DNA of 64,000 nt. Origin: Heliocidaris erythrogramma (lineage: Eukaryota > Echinodermata > Echinoidea > Camarodonta > Echinometridae). Made by a program: the position numbers and the translations under genes. Below, one piece after another: positions 31,981-43,671 of this stretch. Where the stretch lies: the NCBI GenBank assembly GCA_025617745.1, contig CM046863.1:4846160-4910159 (forward strand), in the 5' to 3' direction. A model generated the notes under the pieces. It made no database searches. It was not told where the DNA came from and was given only the letters and a program-made list of their open reading frames with translations. Each line of letters starts with the position of its first letter. Positions within the stretch are counted from its first letter, which is position 1.

Positions 31981-34900
31981 ATGACTAATATTGCGCAAGA
32001 AGCAATCAGTTTTTTTGAAAGAAATGCTACAACACTAGACCTTAATGGTGGTGTGGATCTTGATGACGTTTCTCCTATTGTCTGTAAATATTATACTGAA
32101 AACCAATTCATTGATGAATATCAAAGTGGTCATGAAAACCAACTTACTGTTTTACACCTAAATATTAGAAGTATGCATAAAAATTTTGACTCTCTTAATG
32201 CCCTAACGAGAAATGACAAAGTAAATTCTACAGTCATTGGAGTCACTGAGACATGGTTCTCAAGTGATGGTGATGTTAGTTTATATTCAATTCGTGATTA
32301 TAGTTTAGAGTCTAATCACCGGCTTGATAAGAGAGGAGGTGGTGTTGCCTTATACATTCCAGACGGAATAGATTATCGAGTACGGAGTGAATTAAATGTA
32401 ATGTCTGACCATTTAGAGACTATTTTTGTAGAGTGTTTTATTCCAGGGAAAAAGAATGTAGTATTTGGTGTCGTATACAGGCCCCCGCAGAGTAATCTTG
32501 ACCTTTTAGTAAATGAACTACAGACAATTTTGTTAAACCCAATTCTTGTTAATAAGACAGTATTTTTGTTGGGTGATTACAATGCAAACTTGCTCCAGTG
32601 TGATGAAAACGAACGTATTGATGCTTTTTTAAACTTGATGTTGTCTTTTTCTTTAATGCCATTAATTATCAAGCCAACGAGAATTACTGAAACTTCCTCT
32701 ACTCTTATTGACAACATATTCTGCAATATGCAACCATTTCCATCTTCAGGGATTATTATATCGGATATCTCTGACCATTTTCCTATTTTTACGAGGGTGA
32801 ACTTACGCAATAACCCTTACAATCATGAATATAAATATGTTCGTAAGAGTAATCCTAATAACATTGCAAAGTTTAGAGAGGTTCTTATGACAACAGACTG
32901 GAGTGAGGTCTTACATGAAAATGATGTTAATAATTCTTTTAATGCATTTTTAAATAAATTCATGTTATTTTATAATGAAAATGTGCCAATTGTGAAGCGT
33001 AACGGTAAAGATCGCAAGAAAACTCCTCGTATGCCATGGATTAATGCTGCTTTGTTAAAGTCAATTAATAAGAAAAATAAGTTGTATTATGCATATAAAA
33101 TCAGTGGGTCAGAATTATCACATAAAAAATATACTGATTATAGAAATACTCTCACTTCAGTGCTACGTGTTGCGAAGAAAGGTTTTTTTTCCTCCCAGTT
33201 CCAAGCCACTTGTAATGATATTAAAGGAACATGGAAAGTGATAAAAAATGTATTTAATTCAAAGGGGAAAAAAATCAATGTAAAGACCATCAAAATTGAT
33301 GGTCGTGTAGTGGAGGATAAGAATGTCATTGTGGAGAAATTCAATGAATATTTCTGTAGTATTGGTCCAAACCTGTCAAAGGCAGTGCCAAACTGTCAAC
33401 AAACATATGATAATTTTTTGAGAGAACCAAATGAGAACAGTTTATTTCTTGCACCAGTACTTAGAGAAGAGCTGCTTGCAATTGTGAACTCCCTGAAAAA
33501 AGGTAAAAGCCCTGGCTATGACAGTGTCAACAATGACTTGCTTCAGCTGATTGTCTTAGCGGTTGTACAACCACTAATTCACATTTTTAATTTATCTTTG
33601 TCAAATGGAGTTGTCCCCTCAGACATGAAAATTGCAAAAGTTGTGCCTGTTTTTAAGAAAGGGGATCCACAATTGTTGTCCAATTACCGTCCTATTTCTC
33701 TCTTGACCTCCTTTTCAAAGATACTGGAGAAAATTATTTATGTCAGAACAGTTAAATTTTTAAAAAAGTGTAACATCTTTTCGCATTTTCAGTTTGGGTT
33801 TCGAGAAAAACACACCACGTCACATGCCTTGCTGCACTTTATTGATAAGATCTCGCAAGCCATAGATAAGAAGATGCACACAATTGGTATATTTCTCGAT
33901 TATTCCAAGGCTTTTGATACGGTCGATCATAAAATTTTACTTGGCAAATTAGCACATTATGGTATCAGGGGGACAGCGCTGGACTGGTTCAAGAGTTATT
34001 TAGCTGAAAGAACACAATTTGTTTCTTTGAACGGTTTTGACTCGGGGCTACGGAATGTCACATGTGGCGTTCCTCAGGGATCACTTCTTGGCCCTCTCTT
34101 GTTTATTATATATATTAATGATTTCCACTTCTCGTCTGATATATTGTCTTTCATTTTATTTGCTGATGATTCTAGTTTGTATTACTCGCATAAGAATCCT
34201 CAGACTCTTTTAGAAACAGTCAATTCAGAGCTATGTAAAATAACCATGTGGATTCAAGCAAATAAATTGTCATTAAACCTGCAAAAGACAAACTTCATGC
34301 TTTTCAGTAACAAAGTTAAAGTGCTTCCAGGAAATGTAACTTTCAATAATGTTTCAGTCGATAGAGTAACATCAACAAAATTCCTTGGCCTATACATTGA
34401 TGAGCAACTAAGTTGGAAAGTACATATCAATCATCTTTGTAAAGTGTTATCTAAAAATACCGGTGTCATTCATAAACTGAAATCTTCATTTCCTCAGGAC
34501 ATTCTTCTTATTATGTATTCAACATTAATCCTTCCTTATCTCAATTACGGTGTCCTTGCATGGGGTAATTCACTTAAAACTCATCTTGAAAAGATATATT
34601 TGATTCAAAAAAGAGCGTTGAGGATTATTTGTAATGTAAATTTTCGTGAGCATACTAACCCACTTTTTCATAGCCATAGGATCTTAAAATTGGAAGATAT
34701 TTATCATTTCCAACTTGGGACTCTCATGTTTGACTTGAATGCTGATGTTCTGCCACTGGCTCTGGCCAGTATATTTAGAACAAATAGCCAAGTTCATCAC
34801 CATGCTACACGAAATGCTTCTGCATATCATCTGCCCCATGTAAGGACAACGTTTACTTTTAATACACTGTTCTGCACTGGTCCTAGATTCTGGAACTCCC

Positions 34901-34989
34901 TTGACGCTAACATTAAGCACTCTGTTAGCCAATCTGTATTTAAGCATAAACTTAAGGGTTATCTCTTAAATAATTACCATGACTCATAG
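31981..34989 (+). CDS. Non-LTR retrotransposon ORF2: APE endonuclease plus reverse transcriptase (1002 aa)
   Basis: Nicks target DNA and copies the element RNA at the nick. The first ATG in frame, 31981, is used. The N-terminal apurinic-type endonuclease keeps HLNIRSM (Asn61), TETW (Glu90), RGGGVALYI, GVVYRPP, GDYNANL and SDHFPI. The reverse transcriptase has FKKGD-NYRPISLL, FQFGFREKHTTSHAL, FLDYSKAFDTVDH, GVPQGSLLGPLLF and the catalytic LFADDSSLYY (FADD at 727-730), then KFLGLYIDEQLSW. The C-terminus has the usual GPRFWNSLD and FKHKLKGYLL motifs. No stop or frameshift occurs over 3 kb, so this copy could be competent. No RNase H domain is seen. The motif set fits the CR1/L2 group. Confidence 0.95.
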   Translation: MTNIAQEAISFFERNATTLDLNGGVDLDDVSPIVCKYYTENQFIDEYQSGHENQLTVLHLNIRSMHKNFDSLNALTRNDKVNSTVIGVTETWFSSDGDVSLYSIRDYSLESNHRLDKRGGGVALYIPDGIDYRVRSELNVMSDHLETIFVECFIPGKKNVVFGVVYRPPQSNLDLLVNELQTILLNPILVNKTVFLLGDYNANLLQCDENERIDAFLNLMLSFSLMPLIIKPTRITETSSTLIDNIFCNMQPFPSSGIIISDISDHFPIFTRVNLRNNPYNHEYKYVRKSNPNNIAKFREVLMTTDWSEVLHENDVNNSFNAFLNKFMLFYNENVPIVKRNGKDRKKTPRMPWINAALLKSINKKNKLYYAYKISGSELSHKKYTDYRNTLTSVLRVAKKGFFSSQFQATCNDIKGTWKVIKNVFNSKGKKINVKTIKIDGRVVEDKNVIVEKFNEYFCSIGPNLSKAVPNCQQTYDNFLREPNENSLFLAPVLREELLAIVNSLKKGKSPGYDSVNNDLLQLIVLAVVQPLIHIFNLSLSNGVVPSDMKIAKVVPVFKKGDPQLLSNYRPISLLTSFSKILEKIIYVRTVKFLKKCNIFSHFQFGFREKHTTSHALLHFIDKISQAIDKKMHTIGIFLDYSKAFDTVDHKILLGKLAHYGIRGTALDWFKSYLAERTQFVSLNGFDSGLRNVTCGVPQGSLLGPLLFIIYINDFHFSSDILSFILFADDSSLYYSHKNPQTLLETVNSELCKITMWIQANKLSLNLQKTNFMLFSNKVKVLPGNVTFNNVSVDRVTSTKFLGLYIDEQLSWKVHINHLCKVLSKNTGVIHKLKSSFPQDILLIMYSTLILPYLNYGVLAWGNSLKTHLEKIYLIQKRALRIICNVNFREHTNPLFHSHRILKLEDIYHFQLGTLMFDLNADVLPLALASIFRTNSQVHHHATRNASAYHLPHVRTTFTFNTLFCTGPRFWNSLDANIKHSVSQSVFKHKLKGYLLNNYHDS

Positions 34990-35357
34990 GGTACGGTTGT
35001 AACATTTAAATGTAAATTTTTTTCTTTTCTTTTTTTTTCTTGTCCACATATTGCAGTTGTCAGCCTTTAATCCCTCTGTTTCTTGTTTTTGTCGTGTGGT
35101 GTACCCGTCAGTTTTCTGTATCCTTTCCTTCTTGAATGTATCTTTCCCCCTTCTCTTTTTTTTCCCTCTCATACTATCTCGTCTTGTTATGTTAAGCCCT
35201 CCCCTATACCCTCACCTCATGTATATACTGTATATATTTTTGACTTATTTTACAACTTGTATTTACCCTCTGTATTTTTACTTACCTAGAATAGGAATTA
35301 ATTAAGTACAATTAATCTTTTGCTATGTAACTACTTTGTTATACATGTACCTGTGCT

Positions 35358-35404
35358 GAGGAGACCTTACTACTACAAGCTTTGCTTTTTACCAAGGTCT
35401 CCTC
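35358..35404 (+). other. 3' stem-loop of the non-LTR element
   Basis: GAGGAGACCTT (35358-35368) pairs perfectly with AAGGTCTCCTC (35394-35404) around a 25-nt loop. In CR1/L2-type LINEs, 3' structures like this guide the reverse transcriptase. The decayed element has a hairpin at the matching place with different sequence. Confidence 0.7.
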
Positions 35405-35559
35405 GTCTTTCTTTACTTGTGTATCTTTTTGAAAAATTCTGTATCACATATTGTCGTGTTTCTATGTACCTAAAGGCAATGTATTTATGTAAAATGTTAA
35501 AGAAAGATGAATAAATAAACTAAACTAAACTAAATAATGAACCTACAAAAATATGAACC

Positions 35560-36400
35560 CATTTTCATTTTTCTTCCCCCCCCCTTCCTTCCATCTCTAT
35601 CTCCCTTTCTCCATCTCCTCTCTCTTTCCCGCACTCTTCTTTTATGTTCCTAGCTATCCTCCCTTCTATTTATTTTCCAAGTCTCTCCATGTCCACCTTC
35701 TTCCTTCGTATTTTGTTCTGTCTTCCTGTCCATGCACCAACTCTCTCTCTCTCTCATCTCTGTTTCTGTCAAAACTCCATCCCCTATTTCAACCTATATG
35801 TTTCCCCTTGTCCATCTCTCCCTCTTTGTCTCTATGTTATCCTCTTTCTATGTTATAATCTTCCCCTGTCTATCTTTTGTTCTCTCCTTCCCCTCAGCTC
35901 TCTCTCTCTCTGTACTTCTCTCTTAACCATGTCTTTCTTTGCCCTCCTTCCTCTCCCCTCCCACTCTCTCCACTGTCAAAACTGTCCTTCCCTGTCTACA
36001 TCACTCTCCTGTCTCCTTTCCCAGTTCTTTCTGTATCTGTCTGTATTTCTATTCCCCTCCCTTGTTTTCTCCCTGTCTCTCTCTGTATGCCCATCTTCTT
36101 CCTCTCCTTCTCTGAAATAGCTACTCTCACCCCCCCCCCCCTTCCCCTACCATCCGATTCCTTGTCCCATCTCCCCTTCCCCCCCCCCCCCACCTTCAAT
36201 CTTTGCTTGTCTGTTTGTGTGCCTGTCTGCCCCCTCTTTCTCTCTGCATGACTCTCTCTTTGTTTCTCTCTCTCTCTACCTATCTCTCGTCTTCTTTCGG
36301 TATCTCTTTCGTTCCCGGCCCCTTTCTGTTTCTGTTTCTCTCCATCAGTCGCTTTCTTTTACACCCTTCCCCCACCCCTTCCCCATTCTTAGACTGTTTA
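35560..36400 (+). repeat. Polypyrimidine block (840 bp)
   Basis: TCTCTCTC, CCTTCC and TTCCCC runs throughout, with C runs near 36130 and 36180. It corresponds to the CT block of the R units, with R landmarks following. Multiple Ser/Leu-rich open frames on both strands are artefacts of composition. Confidence 0.85.
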
Positions 36401-37130
36401 TGACATAAATACACTGCCAAATACAGATACTGAAGAAAGCATACACTTACGTTTATTTTTGTCATTGACTGATAGGATTAAACATTCAAGCTGATGATAA
36501 TTCACATTTACAGAACATTAGAAATACGCTTCGACGCTTCAAAAGAAAAATAAATAACATGAAATAAAGCATGCAATTAAACATGAACACATAAACATTG
36601 GTATTATTTATATGGTCATGATAGCTTTCTCCCCAATGCAAGATAATGATTTTCAGTGTAAAAGTTTATTTCCCTTTCAATGCGTAGAAACAATGGCAGT
36701 GGCGAAATAGTTGACGTTCTACAAACTGACTTATATCTTAGAAAATACTTTTCTACATTTTTGATAGTAAACGATAGGTCAACGAAGCATAAAGAACGAA
36801 AATTAGAACTGAAGCATAGGCCCCTCGCAAAATCCTATCTTAATAATAATTTTTATGTAACTAGATTTATCTGGTTTTGAGTAACAGCTTTGGGGTTCAA
36901 AAATTGTTTGCCAGTTGTATTTATAAGCACAATGATATTGTATTTAAAGCCCATCTAACAATAAACGTTAAACTATTTTTTAAAGAAATGGTAGAAGGTT
37001 TTTTTCAATTGACCTTTAAAGGTGTTACTCGGAGATGTACAAACAAATCAAAATGCAATAAATTTGGGTATCAACGGAAAAGGGAAGATGCCCTAAAACA
37101 TTCCATCAACATTCGAAATCCATAGGCTTT
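36401..37130 (+). repeat. Unit R, partial copy 3
   Basis: Contains TGGTTTTGAGTAACAGC (36871) and GCCAGTTGTATTTATAAGCACA (36911), as in R copies 1 and 2 (about 9650-9720 and 13290-13380). Upstream and downstream landmarks are diverged or missing. Confidence 0.55.
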
Positions 37131-38264
37131 CATTAATATTATTCTGTTTCAAATGTGTGCCAAAATATTCGCATATTTTCGCCCCGCGAGCAGTTTCTTT
37201 TTCAACCTTGGAAATGTGACGTAATACTCCGGACACACTTGCTTGCTTCTAGCTAGCTCACGATTACGTCAATACAGCGCGCGCACATAACTTTCACGGT
37301 TCGAGGTAAGCTACTGATTTCTTCCAATCTTTGAAAATCTTGTTGACAAAATGTCTGATTTTGGCCCTGATTCAGTTGTTAGTCATTCCATAAATCACTG
37401 GGTGAATCACTGCAGCAGCCACACACACATACGATTCATACAGCTACAGTACAGTCAAGTCGTATACCGTAAGCTAGCTGTCCCGAGACTGACGTCCTTT
37501 TTCTAGTGCAAGAATTCTCGCTTTCGTGGCTCATCTGAGACCCTGTCAGGGGTCTTGAAAAAAGTCTTGATAATCTTTTTGAATAAGCTTACATCTCTAA
37601 AATTTATTATTTCATCGTATTCTTTGGGGGATAAGCTTTCCAAAAATGTATAATTTGTCATATTTCTTATTTCGTGGGACATTTCTACGGTTATCTGCTT
37701 TAAGTCATTTTCATTCTACGGTATTTATACACCTGATCCACAAAATATCCCGTTAAAATCCTAGGATAGTTAGAAGCAGTATCCAAGGTTCAACCTGGTA
37801 CAGAGGCGCCTCTCGTCACTATTGACATAGGATCCTTGGTCTATCCTCGGATACTCTTGGCATATTTGCTGTTACCGCTGTATACACCGGCTATCTAGCT
37901 CCCTGGCGCGGCGGCGCGGCAAGCGCGGCAGTGCAGAGCTAGATAGAGACTAGACACCTCAGCTTCTCATGCAGGTTGAAATTATGACGAGATGCCAGGC
38001 GCCTGATATTATGTCTTCTTCTTCATCTTCTTCTTCTTCTTCAGGTTAGTCATGTGTCCTCAATCCTGAAGATTATTACATACGGTATGGTACCAATTTC
38101 ATAATTTATTTTGTTTAATATGGACAATCCCTTTGTCTAAACATGCTAAATCAAATGGCTGTCTTCGACTTCGGTCATTCTTTTTGAGGCGCTAATGTCT
38201 AGTATGAATGAGTACCAGTAATGCACTTTCGTATTACCCAGCCCGCATCTCAGTATGATGTCGA
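37131..38264. other. Interval with CpG-bearing patches, possible 5' region of the second non-LTR element
   Basis: Includes ACGTAATACTCCGGACAC, TACAGCGCGCGCACATAAC and GGCGCGGCGGCGCGGC (about 37906), and a (TTC)n microsatellite at 38012-38042. These differ from the AT-rich surroundings and could be an internal promoter of the element. No gene is recognised. Confidence 0.35.
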
Positions 38265-38639
38265 ATCGCGAAGGAAAAACTCTCCATTGATCTCGAACCA
38301 AAGCACATCGACCGAAGTCATCGAGTTGGAAAGCAAAGGGAACCTGCAAAATCAGCTGGACCTAGGCCTGTACCGCCAAGACCAATAATAGTTAAATTAA
38401 CCAGCTATAAATACAGGCAGCTACTCATCACCAACAGAAGATCCCTCAAACACACCGGCATGGGAATTCAGGAAGACTTGACTGATTTCAATAGTAAATT
38501 GCTGGGTGAAGCTAGGCGTCATGTGAAGGTAGAGTCGGCTTGGTCTTCTGACGGACGCATATTTGTTATTCCACGCTCAAGCTCAACGAAGAACCAGAAG
38601 AAGATCATAATATGTAAGGAAGATCTTGACTTTCTTTGA
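38265..38639 (+). pseudogene. ORF1 remnant of a second non-LTR element
   Basis: The frame reads IAKEKLSIDLEP, HIDRSHRVGKQ, RPIIVKLTSYK and VESAWSSDGRIFVIPR, ending in a stop. These match, in order, KKLGITLTPADFDRCHRLG, RPILVRF and ADRSWSIDGRIF of ORF1 at 30808-31548. The coiled-coil N-terminal half is missing or frameshifted upstream (a stop occurs in the same frame just before 38265). A decayed RNA-binding protein gene. Confidence 0.85.
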
Positions 38640-38812
38640 TTCTGATACATGTTTTTACTAATTATACATAACTATTCCCATTTTGTGAACAGTCTCTATA
38701 TTTGTTGTTTTGAATATCTTCAATGTGCAGTTATGTAAGTGCATCTATGATATAGATATATATTTTCATGTTTTTTCAATTGTTTTTTCAATGTCATAAA
38801 TTTGATGACATA

Positions 38813-39340
38813 TTTCTGCTTTTTGTAATTTACAATTTGCAAATGTCATAGACTGGTGAATAGATAGATATACGTCTGCTTTTTTTTTCTCTCTCTCTCT
38901 CTTTTAATTATACTTATATGTACAGCTATGTACTTTGTTAATGAAGAACAATAGACATATATTTGTTTGCTTTTTTGTAATTTACAATTTGCAAATGTCA
39001 TAGATCTGGTTAATTGATATACATGTACTTCTACCTTTTTTGCTCCTTAATAATACGTATATGTACTGTTATGTACTAAAGTATTAATGGTGAACAATAG
39101 GCATATATTTTCTGCCTTTTTGTAATCTTCAATTGGCAAATGTCATAGATCTGTGAATAAATATACTTCTGCCTTTTTTTGCTCTTTTAATTTTACTCAT
39201 ATATACTTTATGAACTAAAGTGTTAATGAACAACAGACCTATATTGTTCATGTTTTTCAGATTTTAGTTATATGCATACCGTTCTATGCAGTAACAGACT
39301 GGTAAATTTGATATATTTCTGCCTTCTGTTTTGCATAGTC
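38813..39340 (+). repeat. Three to four tandem units of about 150 bp between ORF1 and ORF2 relics
   Basis: The phrases TGTAATTTACAATTTGC, AAATGTCATAGA, TATGTACT and GAACAATAG-CATATAT recur with offsets of about 152 and 145 bases, then a more decayed fourth unit. The units are AT-rich. They lie between the ORF1 and ORF2 relics of one retrotransposon. Confidence 0.75.
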
Positions 39341-40001
39341 TTCTATATACGGTTATGTTGTGAAGTGTAAATTATATTAAACACAATATATTTTACACAT
39401 GTATGCTTTTCAGCTATTCATATGTCATGTATTACTGTAATATTTTAAATGTCATGAATTTTTTTTTATGGCATATTACTATCTTTTGTTGTTCACAGAT
39501 GTCATAAATTTTACGACATGCAACTACTTTTTTTTTCCTTATGTATATCGGTATTCCTGAAATATTTTTGAACTCATAATTAGACCAACATATTTTTATA
39601 AGCACGTGGATTTCCTCACTTATTCTACATATATCCATCATGACTTCTACTGGCATAGTTATGATTTTCCTAAACTGTTCAATATTCTGGAAAAAATATA
39701 TTTACATGTATAACTTTGTTAGAAATTCTGATATACTTGACTCCCGTTAATCATCCCAATCTTCCCTCATATTACATATAGGTGCACACACAGGGTGTAT
39801 TATATTTTTTTTCTCTCTCTCTTTACTTTGTTTATACCGTTACGTTACGTTTATTTATTTGTAGTAAATTATGATGATCTATGCACAGAATACTTCTGAG
39901 ATATATTATAACTATACTATCCTCTGCTATAATATTGCTTCATACCTTATTATAAATGTATATATAATAATGACTTCAACACTTCCCCCAAACTGTACTT
40001 G
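39341..40001. other. AT-rich inter-ORF region of the second non-LTR element
   Basis: No coding motif; T-rich patches. Read as spacer between the ORF1 and ORF2 relics, unusually long compared with 432 nt in the intact element. Confidence 0.45.
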
Positions 40002-42966
40002 ATGAATAATCCCCTAGAAGATGTTGATCCAGACTTGCATGTATTTAATTCTCCCCAATCTTCATACTATCTACCTTCAGAGTTTAATGTAAAGTTCTCA
40101 TATAATTCATCTCTAAGTCTTATCCATTTTAATGCCCGAAGTTTACAGAAAAACTTTGAAAATATTCTTGTCAATGATAAATCATTCTTTCTCTTTTATA
40201 GCAATTTCTGAAACTTGGATATGTGATACAACCTCAGTTAATTTCAATCTAGATGATTACAATTTTTTGAATGTTAACAGGATATATGGACGAGGGGGTG
40301 GTGTTGCGCTATTTGTGAAAAAAGATATATTATATACTGTAAGAACAGATATCGTTTATAATCAAGAGTCCATTTTAACATGTGAATATTTGTTTATTGA
40401 TTTCTTAGATGTAAACCACAAGAGGTCTACTCTTGGTGTCATATATAGAAAACCAGGATCAAATCATGAAATATTTTTTGAATTTTACAACAATGCTGTT
40501 AATACATTAAGTAATAAACATAGGAATATTTATATCACTGGAGATTTTAATATTGATTTGTTGAAAGATGACGATACTGTTAATGAGTTTCTTAGGCTTA
40601 ATTCTGTACTTGGTATATTCCCGATTATACAAACCCCAACTCGTATTACATCAAGCACTGCTACCCTTATCGATAATGTATTCACTAATGTACTTGATAC
40701 AGAATTCGACTCAGGTAGTCTCTGTTCTGATGTTAGTGATCATTTACCCATTTTTCTAGTCTATAAAAGTTCTAATAATAATACTTATCAACCAAGTTCA
40801 ATTCGTTTTTTTGTAAATACTCAGATAACAATATACGCAATTTTCAATATGATCTTTATCATGAAGAGTGGACCAATCTTTATAATATTACACATGCTAA
40901 TGATGCTTATTCCTTTTTTATTAACCGTTTTACTCAGTTGTTTGACAAACATTTTCCTTTGTTAAGAAGTAAACACACTAAAAGAGGCATTAAAAACCAT
41001 GGATAACAAAGTATTTATTGAGATGCATAAAGAAAAAGAATCGTTGTTATAAACAATTTCTCCAAAACAATACCTTGGATAATGAAAGAAAATACAAAAA
41101 ATATAGAAATAAATTAAATAATCTGTTAAAGCATGCAAAAATCATATTTTTCTAACAGAATAAAGTCCTTTAAATGTAATACAAAACAGACGTGGTCAGT
41201 TATCAATTCAATACTAAATAAACCTAAAAGATCTTTACCTGAATATTTTATTAATGAGACTGGAAATGTTTGCGATCCACAACATATAGTAACTGAATTT
41301 AATCAACATTTCATAAACTGTTGTAGACAGATAACTAATTCAGTGACCAGTTCTCCTAATAATACTTCTTTTAAAGACTATCTGACTGGTTTTATCAACA
41401 ATTCTATTTACTTTAATCCCATAACAGAACATGAAGTTATTAACATTAGTAATTCATTACACAACAGTAACTCTGCTGGATTTGATAATCTTAGTACTAA
41501 CTTAATGAAAAAAATCATAATTTATATTGTACATCCATTGATTTTTATATTCAACCTCTCTCTTTCTACAGGCATAGTCCCGGATAAACTAAAAATTGCT
41601 AAGATAACCCCTGTATTTAAAAAGAATGACCCTCATAAATTCGATAATTATAGGCCCATTTCTATTCTGCCATCTATATCAAAATTGTTAGAAAAATGCA
41701 TTTATAATCGATTATATTCATTTTGTTTAAATAATAATATTCTTACTGACTCACAATATGGGTTTAGGAAAAACCATTCAACTACACATGCTTTGATAGA
41801 TTTACAAGATAAAGTTTTGTCGGCAATTCATACTAATAAATTTTGTATTGGCATTTTCATGGACCTCTCCAAAGCTTTTGATATAGTTGATCATAGAATA
41901 CTCTTGTCAAAATTGGAATACTATGGGATTAGGGGCTTACCACTAAGTTGGTTCGAAAGTTATCTTTGTAACAGATCTCAGTATGTAGTTTATAATAATA
42001 ATTCTTCCAATTTCTCTTCTCTTACACATGGGGTACCACAAGGTTCAATCCTAGGTCCATTATTGTTTTTGATTTATATAAATGATCTTACACATTCATC
42101 TGACAAATTTGATTACAAAATGTACGCTGATGATACCACTTTAATTTACACCCAACCTAACACGCATAATTTACAAAATAATATTAATACTGAAATAGAT
42201 AAAGTAACAAAATGGTTCAAATGAAATAGATTGTTGATGAATCCTAGTAAAACAAATTACATTACGTTCTTTCATAGGCAGTCTAATTTAACTGATTCAT
42301 TTGATAGTTTACTTCTTAAAATCAACAATGATATATTAAATAAGGTTAATAGTGTTAATTTCCTTGGGGTATACATTGATTATAATATGCATTGGGATAC
42401 ACATGTCAATAAGGTCACTCAAAAGGTATCTAAATGTATTGGTATTTTGTATAGATTAAAAGACTCGCTTCCGCCTTCTGCTTTAATACTATTATATAAT
42501 TCATTTATGCTCTCATACCTAAATTACTGTGTTGCTGTTTGGGGCAATTGTAGTCGAACTAAATTAGATAAATTATTTAAATTACAGAAAAAGGCCCTTC
42601 GCATATGCCTGGGATGTCCTTATCGTGCGTGCCCCTTCTGCCCCATTGTTCAAAAAATTGAAATCTCTTAATATTTTTGATTTGTACTATTACTCCCTTG
42701 CTCTCCTTGGTTTCTTTTACTTTCAAAATAAATTACCCTCAAACATTTCTCAAATGTTCACTTTTAATTACCAGATACATAATCATAATACCCGTGTTAA
42801 GGATTCTTTTCACTTATGGCCAGTAAAAACAAATAGTGCCATGAAATCAGTACGACATAATTTCCCTGTAATTTGGAACTCAATCCCCAAATATATTTCT
42901 AATTGCAATACAATCACTTCTTTCAAAAAAAAGTTGAAGCATTTTCTTACCCTTAAATATGTATAG
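40002..42966 (+). pseudogene. ORF2 (endonuclease-reverse transcriptase) of a second CR1/L2-like element, frameshifted
   Basis: The homologue of 31981-34989, broken into several frames. Endonuclease pieces: LIHFNARSLQKNF near 40115, then after a frameshift ISETW, RGGGVALFV, GVIYRKPGS, TGDFNIDLL and SDHLPIF. RT pieces from 41133: FKKNDPHKFDNYRPISIL, YGFRKNHSTTHAL, FMDLSKAFDIVDHR, GVPQGSILGPLLFL and MYADDTTL, the last keeping the catalytic YADD. Breaks: frameshifts near 40200, between about 40800 and 41133, and near 42640, plus an in-frame TGA at 42222-42224. The C-terminal WNSIPKYI and FKKKLKHFLTL motifs remain. It is inactive but only moderately decayed. Confidence 0.9.
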
Positions 42967-43147
42967 TTATTTTTATTTTTCTCTGTTATCTATATTTGTG
43001 CCATATTTGTGTTATATTTTATATTTGTATTTATATTTATTTTTATTTATATTTATATTTATTTATATGTATATTTTTAGTATTTATATTTTTAGTTTTT
43101 GTTTTTTATTTCTATTTGTTGTCTATATAAATTTCGCAATATTTGTA

Positions 43148-43195
43148 GGGAACTATGCTTGTACAAGGCCCAAGGGCTTTATTTATGTAGTTCCC
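43148..43195 (+). other. 3' stem-loop of the second non-LTR element
   Basis: GGGAACTA (43148-43155) pairs with TAGTTCCC (43188-43195). An AATGAAATAAATGAGAATTGAA tail of about 22 nt follows near 43262-43283 and marks the 3' end. The placement matches the hairpin of the intact element. Confidence 0.65.
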
Positions 43196-43283
43196 CATTT
43201 CATTTTCTAATTTCGATTATGACATATTTTGTATTTGTTTTTAATGTACTTTTTAATTGAAAATGAAATAAATGAGAATTGAA

Positions 43284-43575
43284 TGGGGAGCCCTATGTAT
43301 GTCTGCGCACCTAAGGTTTTGACCTGAAAAAGAACAAGAATTGCTTTAATATTCCCCGAAAGCTTTATATGAAAAAAAATCTCTTCAAAATTAGAGCAAG
43401 AACAATGGCATTTTCACAAGAAACGGTGGCCGTGTAATTTCAATTTCAAGTTCAACATTGAAAAGACAGTGGTGCCCATGTCTGCGCACTCATCAATTTT
43501 ACACGTAGTTCGGGAGTTTTGACGTGAAATACATTTTGAGGCTTGTGAATAAAATGTCTGAAATAAGACTGTTTT
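43284..43575 (-). mobile_element. Element A, uninterrupted copy (called D in the findings)
   Basis: The reverse complement of this stretch matches the outer parts of 27600-28755 in order (CAGACATTTTATTCACAAGC, AAAACTCCCGAACT, GCGCAGACATGG, TTCTTGTGAAAAT, GGTGCGCAGACA, GGGCTCCCCAT) without elements B and C. It begins where the second non-LTR element ends. Confidence 0.75.
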
Positions 43576-43671
43576 TTCATTATTTTGACTTGTTTTTTGC
43601 ATGAATAGCTATCGCAATTAATAAAGATGAAAAGTTTGTCACTTTTTCAAAGTTTGTGTTTGTTGCTGTTA

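Larger units (their letters stand above)
30691..35535 (+). mobile_element. Apparently full-coding non-LTR retrotransposon (CR1/L2-like group)
   Basis: Order: short 5' region, ORF1, a 432-nt spacer, ORF2, then a 3' untranslated region of about 540 bp. The 3' end carries an 11-bp perfect hairpin (35358-35368 with 35394-35404), AATAAATAAA, and a terminal (ACTAA)n tail (35518-35535). Both ORFs are open. No target duplication was identified, and the 5' end is uncertain. A CT-rich block follows directly. Clade placement among CR1, L2, Crack or Daphne would need a tree. Confidence 0.8.

Noticed and set aside
35553..36251. Several plus-strand open frames of 100-158 codons rich in Ser, Leu, Pro and Phe
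   Set aside because: They are low-complexity polypyrimidine DNA, with frames open on overlapping phases at once.
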